Assembly: GCA_012523365.1 (NCBI GenBank)
Contig: JAAYIQ010000046.1
Location: 1 to 52,040 of the forward strand
Direction of reading: 5' to 3'
Source: Clostridiaceae bacterium
GTDB lineage: Bacteria > Bacillota > Clostridia > Saccharofermentanales > Saccharofermentanaceae
DNA length: 52,040 nucleotides
Positions 33,786-42,806 of this stretch are shown piece by piece. A program made the position numbers and the translations under genes. The notes below the pieces were generated by a model that made no database searches, had not been told where the DNA came from, and saw only the letters and a list, made by a program, of their open reading frames with translations. The first letter of the stretch is position 1. Each line of letters starts with the position of its first letter.

Positions 33786-33814
33786 CGGCCGCCTCGGGTC
33801 TGCTTCGGCGGCCG
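33786..33814 (-). promoter_or_regulatory. GC-rich hairpin between rpsJ and rplC
   Basis: CGGCCGCC and GGCGGCCG (33814-33807 and 33793-33786) form a perfect 8-bp stem. It is not followed by T residues, so it is unlikely to be a plain terminator. A second small stem (TTCCCG / CGGGAA) follows before the rplC ribosome site. Confidence 0.5.
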
Positions 33815-33825
33815 GTGAGTGCCTG

Positions 33826-34137
33826 CTAAACCTTGAGCTCTATGCTCACGCCTGCAGGCATGTCCAACTTCATCAACGCGTCAACCGTCTTCTGGTTCGG
33901 CGCGAAAATGTCAATCAAACGCTTATGCGTACGCAGTTCAAACTGCTCTCTGGAGTCCTTGTACTTGTGCGGGGAACGAAGGATCGTCGTGATTTCCTTC
34001 TCCGTGGGGAGCGGAATCGGGCCGGAAAAGCTTGCGCCTGTCCGGGTGACAGTCTCAACGATTCTCGCCGCGCTCTGGTCCAAGAGCTCGTGATCGTATG
34101 CCTTTAGTTTAATTCTTACCTTTTGCCTGGTAGCCAT
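33826..34137 (-). CDS. rpsJ: 30S ribosomal protein S10
   Basis: 103 residues from the ATG at 34137 ([20 protein letters not shown]) with ACGGAGGT upstream. The signature [20 protein letters not shown] is present. It is the first gene of the supercluster. In other bacteria S10 also serves transcription with NusB. tuf, fusA, rpsG and rpsL, which often lie upstream, are absent here. Confidence 0.98.
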   Translation of the reverse strand: MATRQKVRIKLKAYDHELLDQSAARIVETVTRTGASFSGPIPLPTEKEITTILRSPHKYKDSREQFELRTHKRLIDIFAPNQKTVDALMKLDMPAGVSIELKV

Positions 34138-34401
34138 CTCAGTACCTCCGTTTGCGTTGCTGCTTATACAACCTTGCCGGGCGTTTCTTCTGTACCCGTC
34201 AGAAAACCCAGGAAACCAGTTACCGCGCAAAGCGCCGGCACTTTGGGCCTGGGCATGTGTCCGTTACAAAACACACGCTGCCTTCATGGTTGCGCCCGGA
34301 TCCTTGTCCGGACTTCTCCGCCGAAGTTACCCGTCAGTTCGCGCAGCACGCGGTGTCGACGGCAATCTCCGGCATCTTCGCCATACGCGAAAAGTCGCGC
34401 A
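34138..34401 (-). promoter_or_regulatory. Long untranslated leader of the S10 operon
   Basis: About 264 bases lie between the predicted transcription start and rpsJ. It contains several GC-rich inverted repeats, for example CGCGACTTTTCGCG near the 5' end (about 34396-34383). No known riboswitch or T-box was recognised. The length suggests mRNA-level control by a ribosomal protein, which is inference. Confidence 0.4.
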
Positions 34402-34407
34402 GGAAAG

Positions 34408-34436
34408 AGTATATCGCATATAAAACGATTGTGCAA
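34408..34436 (-). promoter_or_regulatory. Predicted promoter of the S10-spc ribosomal operon
   Basis: On the minus strand TTGCAC (34436-34431), a spacer of exactly 17 bases and TATACT (34413-34408). This is the best sigma-70-type match in the region and is placed as expected for a highly expressed operon. Confidence 0.75.
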
Positions 34437-35011
34437 GCAGTTCTTTTGAATTCCTGCGTGTTTTTTCCAATTATAACGTTTCAGATCGATTCGGAGAGCA
34501 AAACGATCGTTATTCTCATGAATCCATTCGCATCTGCTTCGCAGAAATGATCGTTATTCAATCTGTACCTGTTGATAACGAAAGAATCGCCGAAATACCG
34601 AAATGTTTTGCTGCCTGCGCAAGTGCTCATTGATTATAGGCGAACCCAAGCTTTGAGTAAATATGTACTGGCTATTTTGGTTCGATTGCATGGAATATTG
34701 ACAACAAAAAGAAGTTCGGCGCATTCAACCGCCACAGGTATTGCCCGAAAGTACCGACCGGGAGCTCCGGATCTTGAACTGATCAAAGAGGCCGTTTTCG
34801 AAAAGCTATAAACATCCAAACGCATTCCGTTTCTGAATAATCCGATCCGGCGCAAGTGATGATCCCGTCGACGTTTATTGCGGACCGTCTCTATGTTCAT
34901 ATGTCACATATTACTGTATAATTTGTGCCATACAAATTCGCTTTTCGGCAAAAGTTGCCGTTCATCGTTTTCCCGACTTGATCCGGTGTCCATATAATCG
35001 GAGGTTGAAGG
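34437..35011. other. Intergenic region between the S10 operon and the 971-residue protein gene
   Basis: About 575 bases, more AT-rich than the flanks, with no convincing gene. A frame at 34572-34811 has no ribosome site and no known motif. Two 11-base direct repeats (GATCGTTATTC) lie at 34505-34515 and 34549-34559. Another TATAAT faces the rpsJ side near 34470-34480. The plus-strand side holds the leader of the next gene. Confidence 0.6.
34894..34922 (+). promoter_or_regulatory. Possible promoter of the 971-residue protein gene
   Basis: A perfect TATAAT at 34917-34922 has only a weak -35 (TGTTCA, 34894-34899) 17 bases upstream. The leader would be about 83 bases; GGAGGTTGAAGG precedes the ATG at 35012. 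Confidence 0.4.
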
Positions 35012-37927
35012 ATGAAACAGCGTAACCCTTTTTTGACTCGTGTGCTCCTCATCACCGTTGCCGTTATTCTGCTCGTCGTACTGATTTTTCTCCTGATCGC
35101 CCGGTGCTCGGGCCTCGACGCCCGGAAGAGCAACGGGAGTGAATCCTCCGGAATCCCCGCCGCTGAAATGAATCGACTTATTGAAGAAGCGAAGCAGATC
35201 CAGGCGGAGGTCATCGATCCCGCTGACTTTGATTTTCGTGAAGTCTCTTTCGAAGGCCTCCCGTTCCGGGATTGTGCTCAAAACGCTAAACTATTGATTT
35301 CGGACAGCTTCGGCCGCCCGCCCGCACCGGACGGTTCCATTCTTCCGGATATCTCCGAAAAGACGGAACCTTCAACGTCACCGACCGGGGTCCTGCCGTT
35401 CGTTCCGGACATATCGATCGTTCCGATCATCCCGATCGTTCCGATCCCTTCACTTCCGATCTTTACGGAAGTGATCCGTAACGAGGATCTTCCGGGAACC
35501 AATCCATCGGACATCATTAACATCGAGACACCTGCAGCCGACGCTGAATTGATCGGCGGATCGGCGTTTACGCTGAAATGGAGCCTCGATTCGGGCAGAA
35601 CGGTCACAATCACCATCTATTTCAGCAATGACGGAGGCAAGACTTTTTCGACGATCGCAACCGGGATCGATAACAAAGGCAAGTACGATCTTACGATTCC
35701 GTCCGTAGTCTCGTCGAATTGCGTTTTTCGTGTCGACGTATACATCGGGAACAGTTTTACGTGGTATAACCTAACTCCGGTTTTTCGGGTGATAGCGCCA
35801 CCGACTCCGTCCCCTTCTCCTTCACCGACGCCCTCACCGTTCCCGGCTCCGCCTCCGAAATATGTCGAAGAAGACGGAGTACTGATTATTGCGGGAGTTA
35901 CGGCCGCCCGATGGTTCCAAGTGGAACACGAGAGTGCCGCCGCAGATCACATCGTATGGCAAATCAGCCGTACACCCTTCCTCTGCGGATTCGATTATGC
36001 CGGCGAGAAACCTTCCGGGCTGTTGGCCGAAGGAAAGATTGATCCCGGTCGTTTCGAGTTTAAGTTGGATTTCTCCGCGATAATGAACGCGCTGACGGGG
36101 AGCAATTCGGATCCGGGATCGCCCGAAGAGAACACTGGCGATTCTTTTTCGCTCGGAGAAAATCATACGCTTCTTCCCATGTCGCAGTATCCTTTATATG
36201 TTCGAGCCATTCTGATGGATAAGGACTCAAATATTCTCGGCGTGACCTCATCGGATTTTCTGGTGATTTACGGAACACCGGGCATTGACTCGGTCTCTGA
36301 CCTGATACCGTATGCGGAAAATCTCCCCGAGCCGCCGACAATATATGTTCACGAAAACCCCTATAACGCGGGCAATTACTTTACGGTAAGCGGCAAATCG
36401 AATGTATTTTATGCCGGCAAGGACCCTACTTGGCAGTTTTACATGAGTGACATGAGCGCAAATCGTGTGGAGAGCGATTTTCAAATCACGTCCGTGCCGT
36501 TTAAACCCGGATCGGCTCAATTACGGAGCCCGGACGGACTTGTATTCAGTAAGAAAGAATCGAGTCCGGCGCATAGTGTTTACTCCGGCTACTACCGCGT
36601 CGACTTCTCCAAATTCGCTCCGGATCTCTCCGCATTGGGCAAAGAAACGATAGAGTACTATGTTCGTATCGTTTATTATATTCCGAGTGATTATCCCGGT
36701 GCGGTGATTCCGATCGTCTCCGAGACGGGTGTGATCTTCTACACGGGTGACAGCGAGCTCTATATATTGGACATACCCCCTATTACTTACCCTCCGGAGG
36801 AAGTTCCCGTAAATACAGGCCTCCCTTCCGCAGATTTTCACTGTTATGAACCACCTCGTTGGGCGCTATACGAATGCGATAAGTATTACGAGGTGACCCG
36901 TCCGATCCAAGCGGAAGAAATGAGCTTCAGTATCACCAACAACAAAACCGGCGACTTCCTTCTGCCTTATGATTTGCATATGTACCTGTATCCCAATACA
37001 ACCCGGGAGCAATACCAGGAAGTTCTTGATCGAATGCTTCCGCCGGGAGCATCCTTCAAATTGACACTGAAGGAAAAAAGCGGGTTGGCAAAAATATGGT
37101 CCGACTACATGAGCCTTTTGGAGGATATTTACGAAGGAATCCGAACGGCGTACTCCGATTTGAAGAAAACGGTCGTCAATATTATCGTGGATCGTTTCGA
37201 GTTTCTCGGAGATGACGCGCAGAGTTTTTTGCGAAAAGCGGTGACGGGTCTTATTGATTATGGGCTGGCATCGGTCGGGATCCCCCCGAATCTGCCGAAT
37301 TTTGCGGAACTTTCCGAAGTGGGGATGGATTACTGTCTGGACATTGCCTATCAGACTGCCGCCGCCGAGCTCGGAGTCTCCGTAGATGAGTTGCCTCAAG
37401 AGGTAAAAAATCAAGTTTCCCACACGATGAAAGAAGAAATGAAAAAACTCAGCGATATGAGCGGCGTCAATCCATTGAATGTTGATTTTCTTCAGCCCTC
37501 AAAAACGGCCATGTATCGCCCCGCATATGTAACAATCAAAATCTATAATAATCAGGAAGAAATCAGCCCGGCCGGCGAACTCATGATCGGTTATCGCCCC
37601 GTTGTTCAATCTCACTTCTACTTGTACGAGTACGCCATCGTCCCGGTTCCTCCGCTCAAACCCCACGAGTTGACGCTGATTCGGGTCTATCTTCACCCCG
37701 CAAACACCGACCGTCCTGTGTGGAATGAGTATTTCAACGGAACCGCAGGCGACTGCAAGTTCTTCGCCAGAATCACTTATGACATCCCGTCCGCGGATAT
37801 TCTGGCTGCCCAACAAGGCGTCACGGGCACCGACAGCCGTCGTGAAGATATATTCGTCTACGATCAAGATCCGATTATCGAATTTTCTACCATTGCTCCG
37901 CCGTGCGAGCCATATTACGGATACTAG
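35012..37927 (+). CDS. Large membrane-anchored extracellular protein of unknown function
   Basis: 971 residues; no known full-length family recognised. A basic start and one hydrophobic helix (9-31) suggest an uncleaved anchor with the rest outside; the Cys at 32 lacks a clear lipobox. A spacer with repeated Ile-Val-Pro units (about 130-150) leads to a beta-sandwich-like region (172-261) with FSNDGGKTFSTIATG and NKGKYDLTIPS, a pattern seen in Ig/FN3-like domains of secreted proteins. A Pro-Ser linker (263-283) follows, then several more beta-rich stretches. Around 680-810 the sequence turns helical (WSDYMSLLEDIYEGIRTAY, then PNLPNFAELSEVGMDY) before a final beta-rich part rich in Pro and Tyr. 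There is no sortase motif. It converges on a large membrane protein gene. An adhesin or wall-associated role is a guess from architecture only. Confidence 0.85.
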   Translation: MKQRNPFLTRVLLITVAVILLVVLIFLLIARCSGLDARKSNGSESSGIPAAEMNRLIEEAKQIQAEVIDPADFDFREVSFEGLPFRDCAQNAKLLISDSFGRPPAPDGSILPDISEKTEPSTSPTGVLPFVPDISIVPIIPIVPIPSLPIFTEVIRNEDLPGTNPSDIINIETPAADAELIGGSAFTLKWSLDSGRTVTITIYFSNDGGKTFSTIATGIDNKGKYDLTIPSVVSSNCVFRVDVYIGNSFTWYNLTPVFRVIAPPTPSPSPSPTPSPFPAPPPKYVEEDGVLIIAGVTAARWFQVEHESAAADHIVWQISRTPFLCGFDYAGEKPSGLLAEGKIDPGRFEFKLDFSAIMNALTGSNSDPGSPEENTGDSFSLGENHTLLPMSQYPLYVRAILMDKDSNILGVTSSDFLVIYGTPGIDSVSDLIPYAENLPEPPTIYVHENPYNAGNYFTVSGKSNVFYAGKDPTWQFYMSDMSANRVESDFQITSVPFKPGSAQLRSPDGLVFSKKESSPAHSVYSGYYRVDFSKFAPDLSALGKETIEYYVRIVYYIPSDYPGAVIPIVSETGVIFYTGDSELYILDIPPITYPPEEVPVNTGLPSADFHCYEPPRWALYECDKYYEVTRPIQAEEMSFSITNNKTGDFLLPYDLHMYLYPNTTREQYQEVLDRMLPPGASFKLTLKEKSGLAKIWSDYMSLLEDIYEGIRTAYSDLKKTVVNIIVDRFEFLGDDAQSFLRKAVTGLIDYGLASVGIPPNLPNFAELSEVGMDYCLDIAYQTAAAELGVSVDELPQEVKNQVSHTMKEEMKKLSDMSGVNPLNVDFLQPSKTAMYRPAYVTIKIYNNQEEISPAGELMIGYRPVVQSHFYLYEYAIVPVPPLKPHELTLIRVYLHPANTDRPVWNEYFNGTAGDCKFFARITYDIPSADILAAQQGVTGTDSRREDIFVYDQDPIIEFSTIAPPCEPYYGY

Positions 37928-37979
37928 GGAGAGTCGGTTATTTTCGCCAAGGAACAGGGGGGGACAAAACTCCCAACGG

Positions 37980-40900
37980 TTAATCCCAGTCCCGGAACAG
38001 GTGTTTCACCTTCTCCGACAGTCTCTCGCCGTTTTGCTTGGAGATCTCGTTTGCTGCGGCCAGTCCGATCAGGACCAGTCCGACCAGCAAGAGATAGACC
38101 CACCAGGAAAGCGTCGCCCAGAACGTGCGCGTCATGTACAACACAAGAATGATCAGCGTCACCTCCGCTGTGATGAACCAGCGCTTCCGCCTTAACAGGA
38201 ACGAAAAGACGAGCATGAGAAATGAGGCGGTCCCGACGATCAGGGAGTCGGTAACGTCTCCCGTAACAGTAGCCGCGATACCCGCGATCGCCAGAGACAC
38301 GCACGACGACGCAAAGACAAGCGTATGTGAAGTTTCGTTATTCCAGATCAGGCGATCGATCAGTACAAAAAATCCGATCAGCGCAAGCAGATTGAATTCG
38401 AGAATGATGATGTCCGGGATCTCAACGAGCGGCTGGATCCAAATCGAAAGCAGAAGACAGAGCGCGGCAATCGTTGCGGCGATCCGGTCTCCCGATTCCG
38501 AAGCTGTCCTCCTGAGAAAAGAAAGAGCGTATAATCCCAAAAGGATCAGCGCGACCCAACGCGCGTACTCTCCGAGAGAAAGAAGAGCGATCGCCGAAAG
38601 GACCGAAGTCAGCGTCGGCCAATCTGCGAGCTTCCCGGCATCGGTCGATGCTTCTGTTTGAGGCGCAAAGATCTTCGCGTGTCTCCAACGTCCGAAAGCC
38701 GCCGCCGCGATATAGACGATAACCATGATCAGGATGCCGAACCACTCACGCTCCGAATCGTCGACATGCGCGATCCATACGAAAGAAGCACCGTATATCA
38801 GGAGCATATCGAACCACACGACCCGAACTGACGTCCCGGACAGATAGCGATAGGCCAAAGACATGATCGCGAAAAGATAAATGACAGCGATCCAAGCAAC
38901 TTCCTCCCGAAAAGCGACGGACACAATCAGGATCGCCGAGAAGAGCGATAACCCGTACACGCCGACCCGCCCGATATGCCCCAATGCCGCCGGCATTTTT
39001 TTATCGATTAACAAAAAAGCACCGGCAATCGCGCAAAAAGCAAAGGCCGCGATTGCGGGGATCAGAACCGTGAAAAACACGGAATCCACTCCCGCCCAGA
39101 GTTGGGCTGACAGCATAAGCGCAACATATACGGACGCACCGGCAGTAAAAGAAAAAGCAGCAAATCCCGCGGATTTTTCCGAAAAAGACTTCCCGATCGT
39201 TTTCAGCAGAACACATACGCACAAATAGGCGACCGCGATCCACGCGACGACCGGCACCATATAATCTTCTCCGATTGCCCCGAAAAACACCCGGAGGAAA
39301 ACGCCGAGTGCGATCATCGTGCCATAAGCCCCGAGGTGAAGCATGCGAGGCAAATGCAAGCTCTCTGTGTTGATCCACGCCCAGATCCCAAGTAATGCCG
39401 TCAGCGCGTAGAAGACGACAAATACCCAACTCGCGTCAATAAATTCTTCAGCGAATAAGTAAACAGGAAAAGAGCAAAGAAAGAAGACGACGGGAATAAA
39501 TCCTCCCGCAACCGACGAAGATTTCGGCAGGATCGTGACCGATCGCTTCTCGAGCATAATGAAGGCCAATATCGAAAGAAGGGTCGCAAAAGGAACCAAC
39601 CCGTCCGCCAATGTCAGAGAATAGTTCCCGGCCGCCTTGCCCCAACCGGTATCAATCGATACGAATCCGCCGAACAAACACAGCAAAGAAAACAGGATGT
39701 CGGAAACCGGTGTACGCGGGGAAAGCTTAAATTTCTTGTCCGCGATTGCGCTTCCGGCAAAAAAGATTCCGGATAATATGGCAAGCATGCTCCCGAACGG
39801 AAGATCATAATTCTCGAAAAGCATCACAAATGCGATAATGACCGAAACAGCAATAAACGGGGCGAGGAGCAATACCCAACGCTCCTTGTTTCGGTACGCC
39901 ACATACAACAAAGCGACAAGTAAAACGACCGTAGCCGCCACCAGAAGAACGGTTGACCCGCTCCGGTTCAGCGCTTCAAAAAACTGGAGCGCATAGGCTG
40001 CGGTCAAAAAAACGACGGTAACGACAGTAAACCACTTCCGCATCTTCTCCGGAAAAATCGACAGCGTTCCGACAACGGCGAGCACAACTACTCCCGCGAC
40101 TGCCAACCATACATAACCGATAAAATGCTCTCCCGTATATAAACGCAAGAGTCCGGTCGTCAATAGTATCGCGAAAGGTATCGTTCCCGCGTAACTGTTT
40201 TTGCCTCGAAAAATGCTCAACAGGAAAAACGGCGAGAGCAGAATCGCGGGAATTCCCGCAGGCAGTCCGAAAGTCGGCAAAAGCACACCGATGACCGCGA
40301 TTGCCAGCGAGTTGATCACCGCAAAGCCCGGGATTCGGCGGAAAATATAGTCCAAGGGCAATTCTCTTTCCGGATTTTTCCGGATCAGATGTCCGATGAA
40401 GATCAACAACGCCGCGTACAGATAAAGGAATACAACAAACCATGCCCTGTCGGGATCAAATGCGGCAAGCATGCAGATGTACGCGGAAGTCAGGCAATAA
40501 AGGGTCGCCTCCGCAAAAATCGCGTATCGATACTTTCGTGCGCCGAAAAAGCAAGCCGCTCCCAGAACGGCACTCGCCGCGAAAAACACCCAATAACGAC
40601 CGTCTCCGCTCAAGGAAAAATACGGGCCGACCAATTCAAAGAAACCGACGGCCAGGGCGGATATCGGCAGAAATACAGACGCGATCGCATAGAAAGACAG
40701 CGCGGTCTTCGGGATCCCAAGCGCTTTGTCCGCCACCGCCGACGCAATAAAGAAGATCGCCGAAAAAGAGCAGACAACCACGATACGCACGACCGGCGGG
40801 AGCATATGCCATGTCGTCGTCACGAAAACGGCTCCGGCCAAAATGATCAACATCACTCCGATGATCAGGAGAATATTCATCGCGTTGAATGATTTCTTCT

Positions 40901-41288
40901 CGCGGACCGGTAAACGCTCGGCACTTGCGTCGGAAAGAGTCTGCCGGGAAACAGATGCCGTCGACTCCGATTGCTCGGTTCCGAGTGACTCCACACGGGA
41001 AGCCGACAGCGGAACAAAAGGCGATTGGGTCGCGGGAGACGGGAAACGTTCGGCCGAAGATTGAGCGGGCGGCGCAGATCCGGGATCCTGGGTAACCACT
41101 TTGTATTCGTAGTCGCTGATCCGCTTTTGTGCGTGCATCCACTTGATGAAGTGATCCATACGACCTACGGCGCGCGCATAGCGATTCGCCTTCTTACGAT
41201 AATGCAAAACGAGGATCAGAAGAACAATCGACGCAACGAGAAGCACGAGACCAAACAATACAATAAGTCCGGCTACAAAATTTGACAT
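37980..41288 (-). CDS. Very large polytopic membrane protein of unknown function (SCO7613/DUF2157-like)
   Basis: 1102 residues. One N-terminal helix (about 5-30) is followed by a basic stretch and a soluble linker (about 33-130; Ser, Ala and Pro-rich in part). The rest is a chain of roughly 25-30 hydrophobic helices with short loops, ending in a short charged tail. The region beginning NILLIIGVMLIILAGAVF and followed by TTTWHMLPPVVRI resembles the repeated-helix proteins annotated as SCO7613 C-terminal or DUF2157 types; this is recognition from pattern, not a search. No catalytic motif is visible. It converges on the 971-residue protein with 52 bases between the stops, and the two may be independent. 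Function cannot be assigned. Confidence 0.85.
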   Translation of the reverse strand: MSNFVAGLIVLFGLVLLVASIVLLILVLHYRKKANRYARAVGRMDHFIKWMHAQKRISDYEYKVVTQDPGSAPPAQSSAERFPSPATQSPFVPLSASRVESLGTEQSESTASVSRQTLSDASAERLPVREKKSFNAMNILLIIGVMLIILAGAVFVTTTWHMLPPVVRIVVVCSFSAIFFIASAVADKALGIPKTALSFYAIASVFLPISALAVGFFELVGPYFSLSGDGRYWVFFAASAVLGAACFFGARKYRYAIFAEATLYCLTSAYICMLAAFDPDRAWFVVFLYLYAALLIFIGHLIRKNPERELPLDYIFRRIPGFAVINSLAIAVIGVLLPTFGLPAGIPAILLSPFFLLSIFRGKNSYAGTIPFAILLTTGLLRLYTGEHFIGYVWLAVAGVVVLAVVGTLSIFPEKMRKWFTVVTVVFLTAAYALQFFEALNRSGSTVLLVAATVVLLVALLYVAYRNKERWVLLLAPFIAVSVIIAFVMLFENYDLPFGSMLAILSGIFFAGSAIADKKFKLSPRTPVSDILFSLLCLFGGFVSIDTGWGKAAGNYSLTLADGLVPFATLLSILAFIMLEKRSVTILPKSSSVAGGFIPVVFFLCSFPVYLFAEEFIDASWVFVVFYALTALLGIWAWINTESLHLPRMLHLGAYGTMIALGVFLRVFFGAIGEDYMVPVVAWIAVAYLCVCVLLKTIGKSFSEKSAGFAAFSFTAGASVYVALMLSAQLWAGVDSVFFTVLIPAIAAFAFCAIAGAFLLIDKKMPAALGHIGRVGVYGLSLFSAILIVSVAFREEVAWIAVIYLFAIMSLAYRYLSGTSVRVVWFDMLLIYGASFVWIAHVDDSEREWFGILIMVIVYIAAAAFGRWRHAKIFAPQTEASTDAGKLADWPTLTSVLSAIALLSLGEYARWVALILLGLYALSFLRRTASESGDRIAATIAALCLLLSIWIQPLVEIPDIIILEFNLLALIGFFVLIDRLIWNNETSHTLVFASSCVSLAIAGIAATVTGDVTDSLIVGTASFLMLVFSFLLRRKRWFITAEVTLIILVLYMTRTFWATLSWWVYLLLVGLVLIGLAAANEISKQNGERLSEKVKHLFRDWD

Positions 41289-41468
41289 CTGCGATGCTCT
41301 CCGTTATTGTTTTGGGTTATTATAACATAAAAAATGATTGCTGAAAGAAGTGATCGACAGAAGATTTCGCAAAGTGCTCCTCCCGATCCGATCGAGCGCT
41401 CATACGCGATAATCGGCAATGTTAATTTCTTCATTGTTTCATATTATGTGAAGGAGACCGGAGGACAG

Positions 41469-42440
41469 ATGATCATCGAGACATCGAGACTGATATTACG
41501 AGAAATGACCACCGAAGACCTTCCGGCGCTCCGCGCAATCCTTCAGGACGATGAAGTGATGTATGCGTACGGGGGCGCTTTTCGGGAAGAAGAAGTGCTC
41601 GCTTGGCTGAAGAAAATGCAAACTTCCTATCGTGAGAACGGGTACGGCCTTTGGGCGGTCGTATTGAAGGAAACCGGCCGGATGATCGGCCAATGCGGCC
41701 TTACGAATCAAACTCCGTTGGAAAAAACCGTCCTTGAGGTCGGATATCTTTTCGCCAAAGAGTTCTGGCACCGGGGCTTCGCGGCGGAAGCGGCGACGGC
41801 CGTCAAAGATTATTCCTTTTCGAGCCTTCATGCCGATGAGCTTTTCGCGATCATCCGATGCACCAATCTTGCCTCCCGCGCGGTCGCCAAACGACTCGGC
41901 ATGTTTTGTACCAAGCACTTCATTAAGCACTATCGCGGAGTGGATATGCCTCATTTTCTCTATCGTGTGCGGCGGAATGAGCCGCTTGAGATCTGCCGTC
42001 TCGCGGACCGGCCGGAACACATCGATTGTTGCGCGAGTTGGGCGTACGGTCTTTGGGGAAGTCAATCCGACGGTTCTTTGGACCGTACGCTCAGAAAGTT
42101 TTCCGAATCCGTCGGACGTGACCATACTCCCATGACTCTGATCGCCATCGATGATTCCAAACCGGCAGGCATGATCAGCCTGTGGAATTCAGATCACGGA
42201 ATGACCGACGTCGGACCTTTTATCGCAGCGCTCTACATCCACCCCTTTCATCGGGGGCGGGATATCTCGATGGCTTTAATTGACAGGTTGATCGACGAGA
42301 CGATCCGGCTCGGGTTCAAAGAGCTGTATCTGGCGACCGAAGAGGCTGATATGCTCTACAGAAAATTCGACTTCATTCCGGTAAAGACCTTCGCTTCCTC
42401 TTACGGTGAAGCGGTGTTGATGAGGAAAGAATTGGTTTGA
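41469..42440 (+). CDS. Tandem GNAT acetyltransferase
   Basis: 323 residues from the ATG at 41469 (MIIETSRLILREM), with CGGAGGACAG upstream; the open frame to 41334 has no ribosome site. Two GNAT units are joined. The first (1-170) is RimJ-like: RLILREMTTEDLPALRAIL, IGQCGLTNQ, EVGYLFAKEFWHRGFAAEA and NLASRAVAKRLGM. The second (about 172-323) has AGMISLWNSDHGMTDVGPFIAALYI broken by the family pattern, then HPFHRGRDISMALIDRLI with the acetyl-CoA loop, and an end like RKFDFIPVKTFASSYGEAVLMRKEL. Substrates are unknown; such proteins acetylate small amines or protein N-termini. It stands alone. Confidence 0.88.
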   Translation: MIIETSRLILREMTTEDLPALRAILQDDEVMYAYGGAFREEEVLAWLKKMQTSYRENGYGLWAVVLKETGRMIGQCGLTNQTPLEKTVLEVGYLFAKEFWHRGFAAEAATAVKDYSFSSLHADELFAIIRCTNLASRAVAKRLGMFCTKHFIKHYRGVDMPHFLYRVRRNEPLEICRLADRPEHIDCCASWAYGLWGSQSDGSLDRTLRKFSESVGRDHTPMTLIAIDDSKPAGMISLWNSDHGMTDVGPFIAALYIHPFHRGRDISMALIDRLIDETIRLGFKELYLATEEADMLYRKFDFIPVKTFASSYGEAVLMRKELV

Positions 42441-42624
42441 TCCCGGCTTGGTACCGGAATATCTTAGACTGCAAAAGCAACATCATCTTCCGCATCGTTC
42501 ATTTAATTCGTTTTGTAGTCGTCACTCATAACACGCCCCTTCCGACCGTTACGATATGAAATTGATTATCTTTTATTATGTTTTCGCTCGTTACGCAGTT
42601 TAAAAGTTTTTGTTGTAATAATTC

Positions 42625-42654
42625 TGGACAAATATGTGTTCGATTTGTTAGAAT
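42625..42654 (+). promoter_or_regulatory. Upstream promoter candidate of the LRR genes
   Basis: TGGACA (42625-42630), an 18-base spacer and TAGAAT (42649-42654), each one base from consensus. Confidence 0.5.
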
Positions 42655-42698
42655 GCCAAAGAATGTTAAATTTCAGGGATCATGATTGCAATTTTTTG

Positions 42699-42727
42699 TT
42701 CACAGTCTAAGAACGGATTCGCATAAT
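42699..42727 (+). promoter_or_regulatory. Downstream promoter candidate of the LRR genes
   Basis: TTCACA (42699-42704), exactly 17 bases and CATAAT (42722-42727), each one base from consensus. The leader would be about 73 bases. Confidence 0.55.
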
Positions 42728-42806
42728 TTTCTGAATAATGATCCGCTGCCGACAGGGTAATATGAGGATCTATCTTTTTGATTAGAAAGTGATGAGGTAA
42801 GAAACG

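Larger units (their letters stand above)
42441..42806 (+). other. AT-rich intergenic region upstream of the LRR genes
   Basis: 366 bases, clearly more AT-rich than the surroundings, with no open frame of note. It contains two good promoter candidates for the LRR genes and the leader of the first one. No terminator for the upstream acetyltransferase gene was clear. Confidence 0.6.

Noticed and set aside
34138-34401. Riboswitch or T-box in the S10 leader
   Set aside because: No conserved core of a known class could be recognised by eye, and the downstream genes do not suit one.
34572-34811. 79-codon open frame on the plus strand upstream of the 971-residue protein gene
   Set aside because: It starts at a non-ATG codon without a ribosome site, has no recognisable motif and lies in AT-rich noncoding sequence.
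41334-41468. Upstream extension of the acetyltransferase
   Set aside because: No ribosome site at 41334; a strong site and the family start fit 41469.
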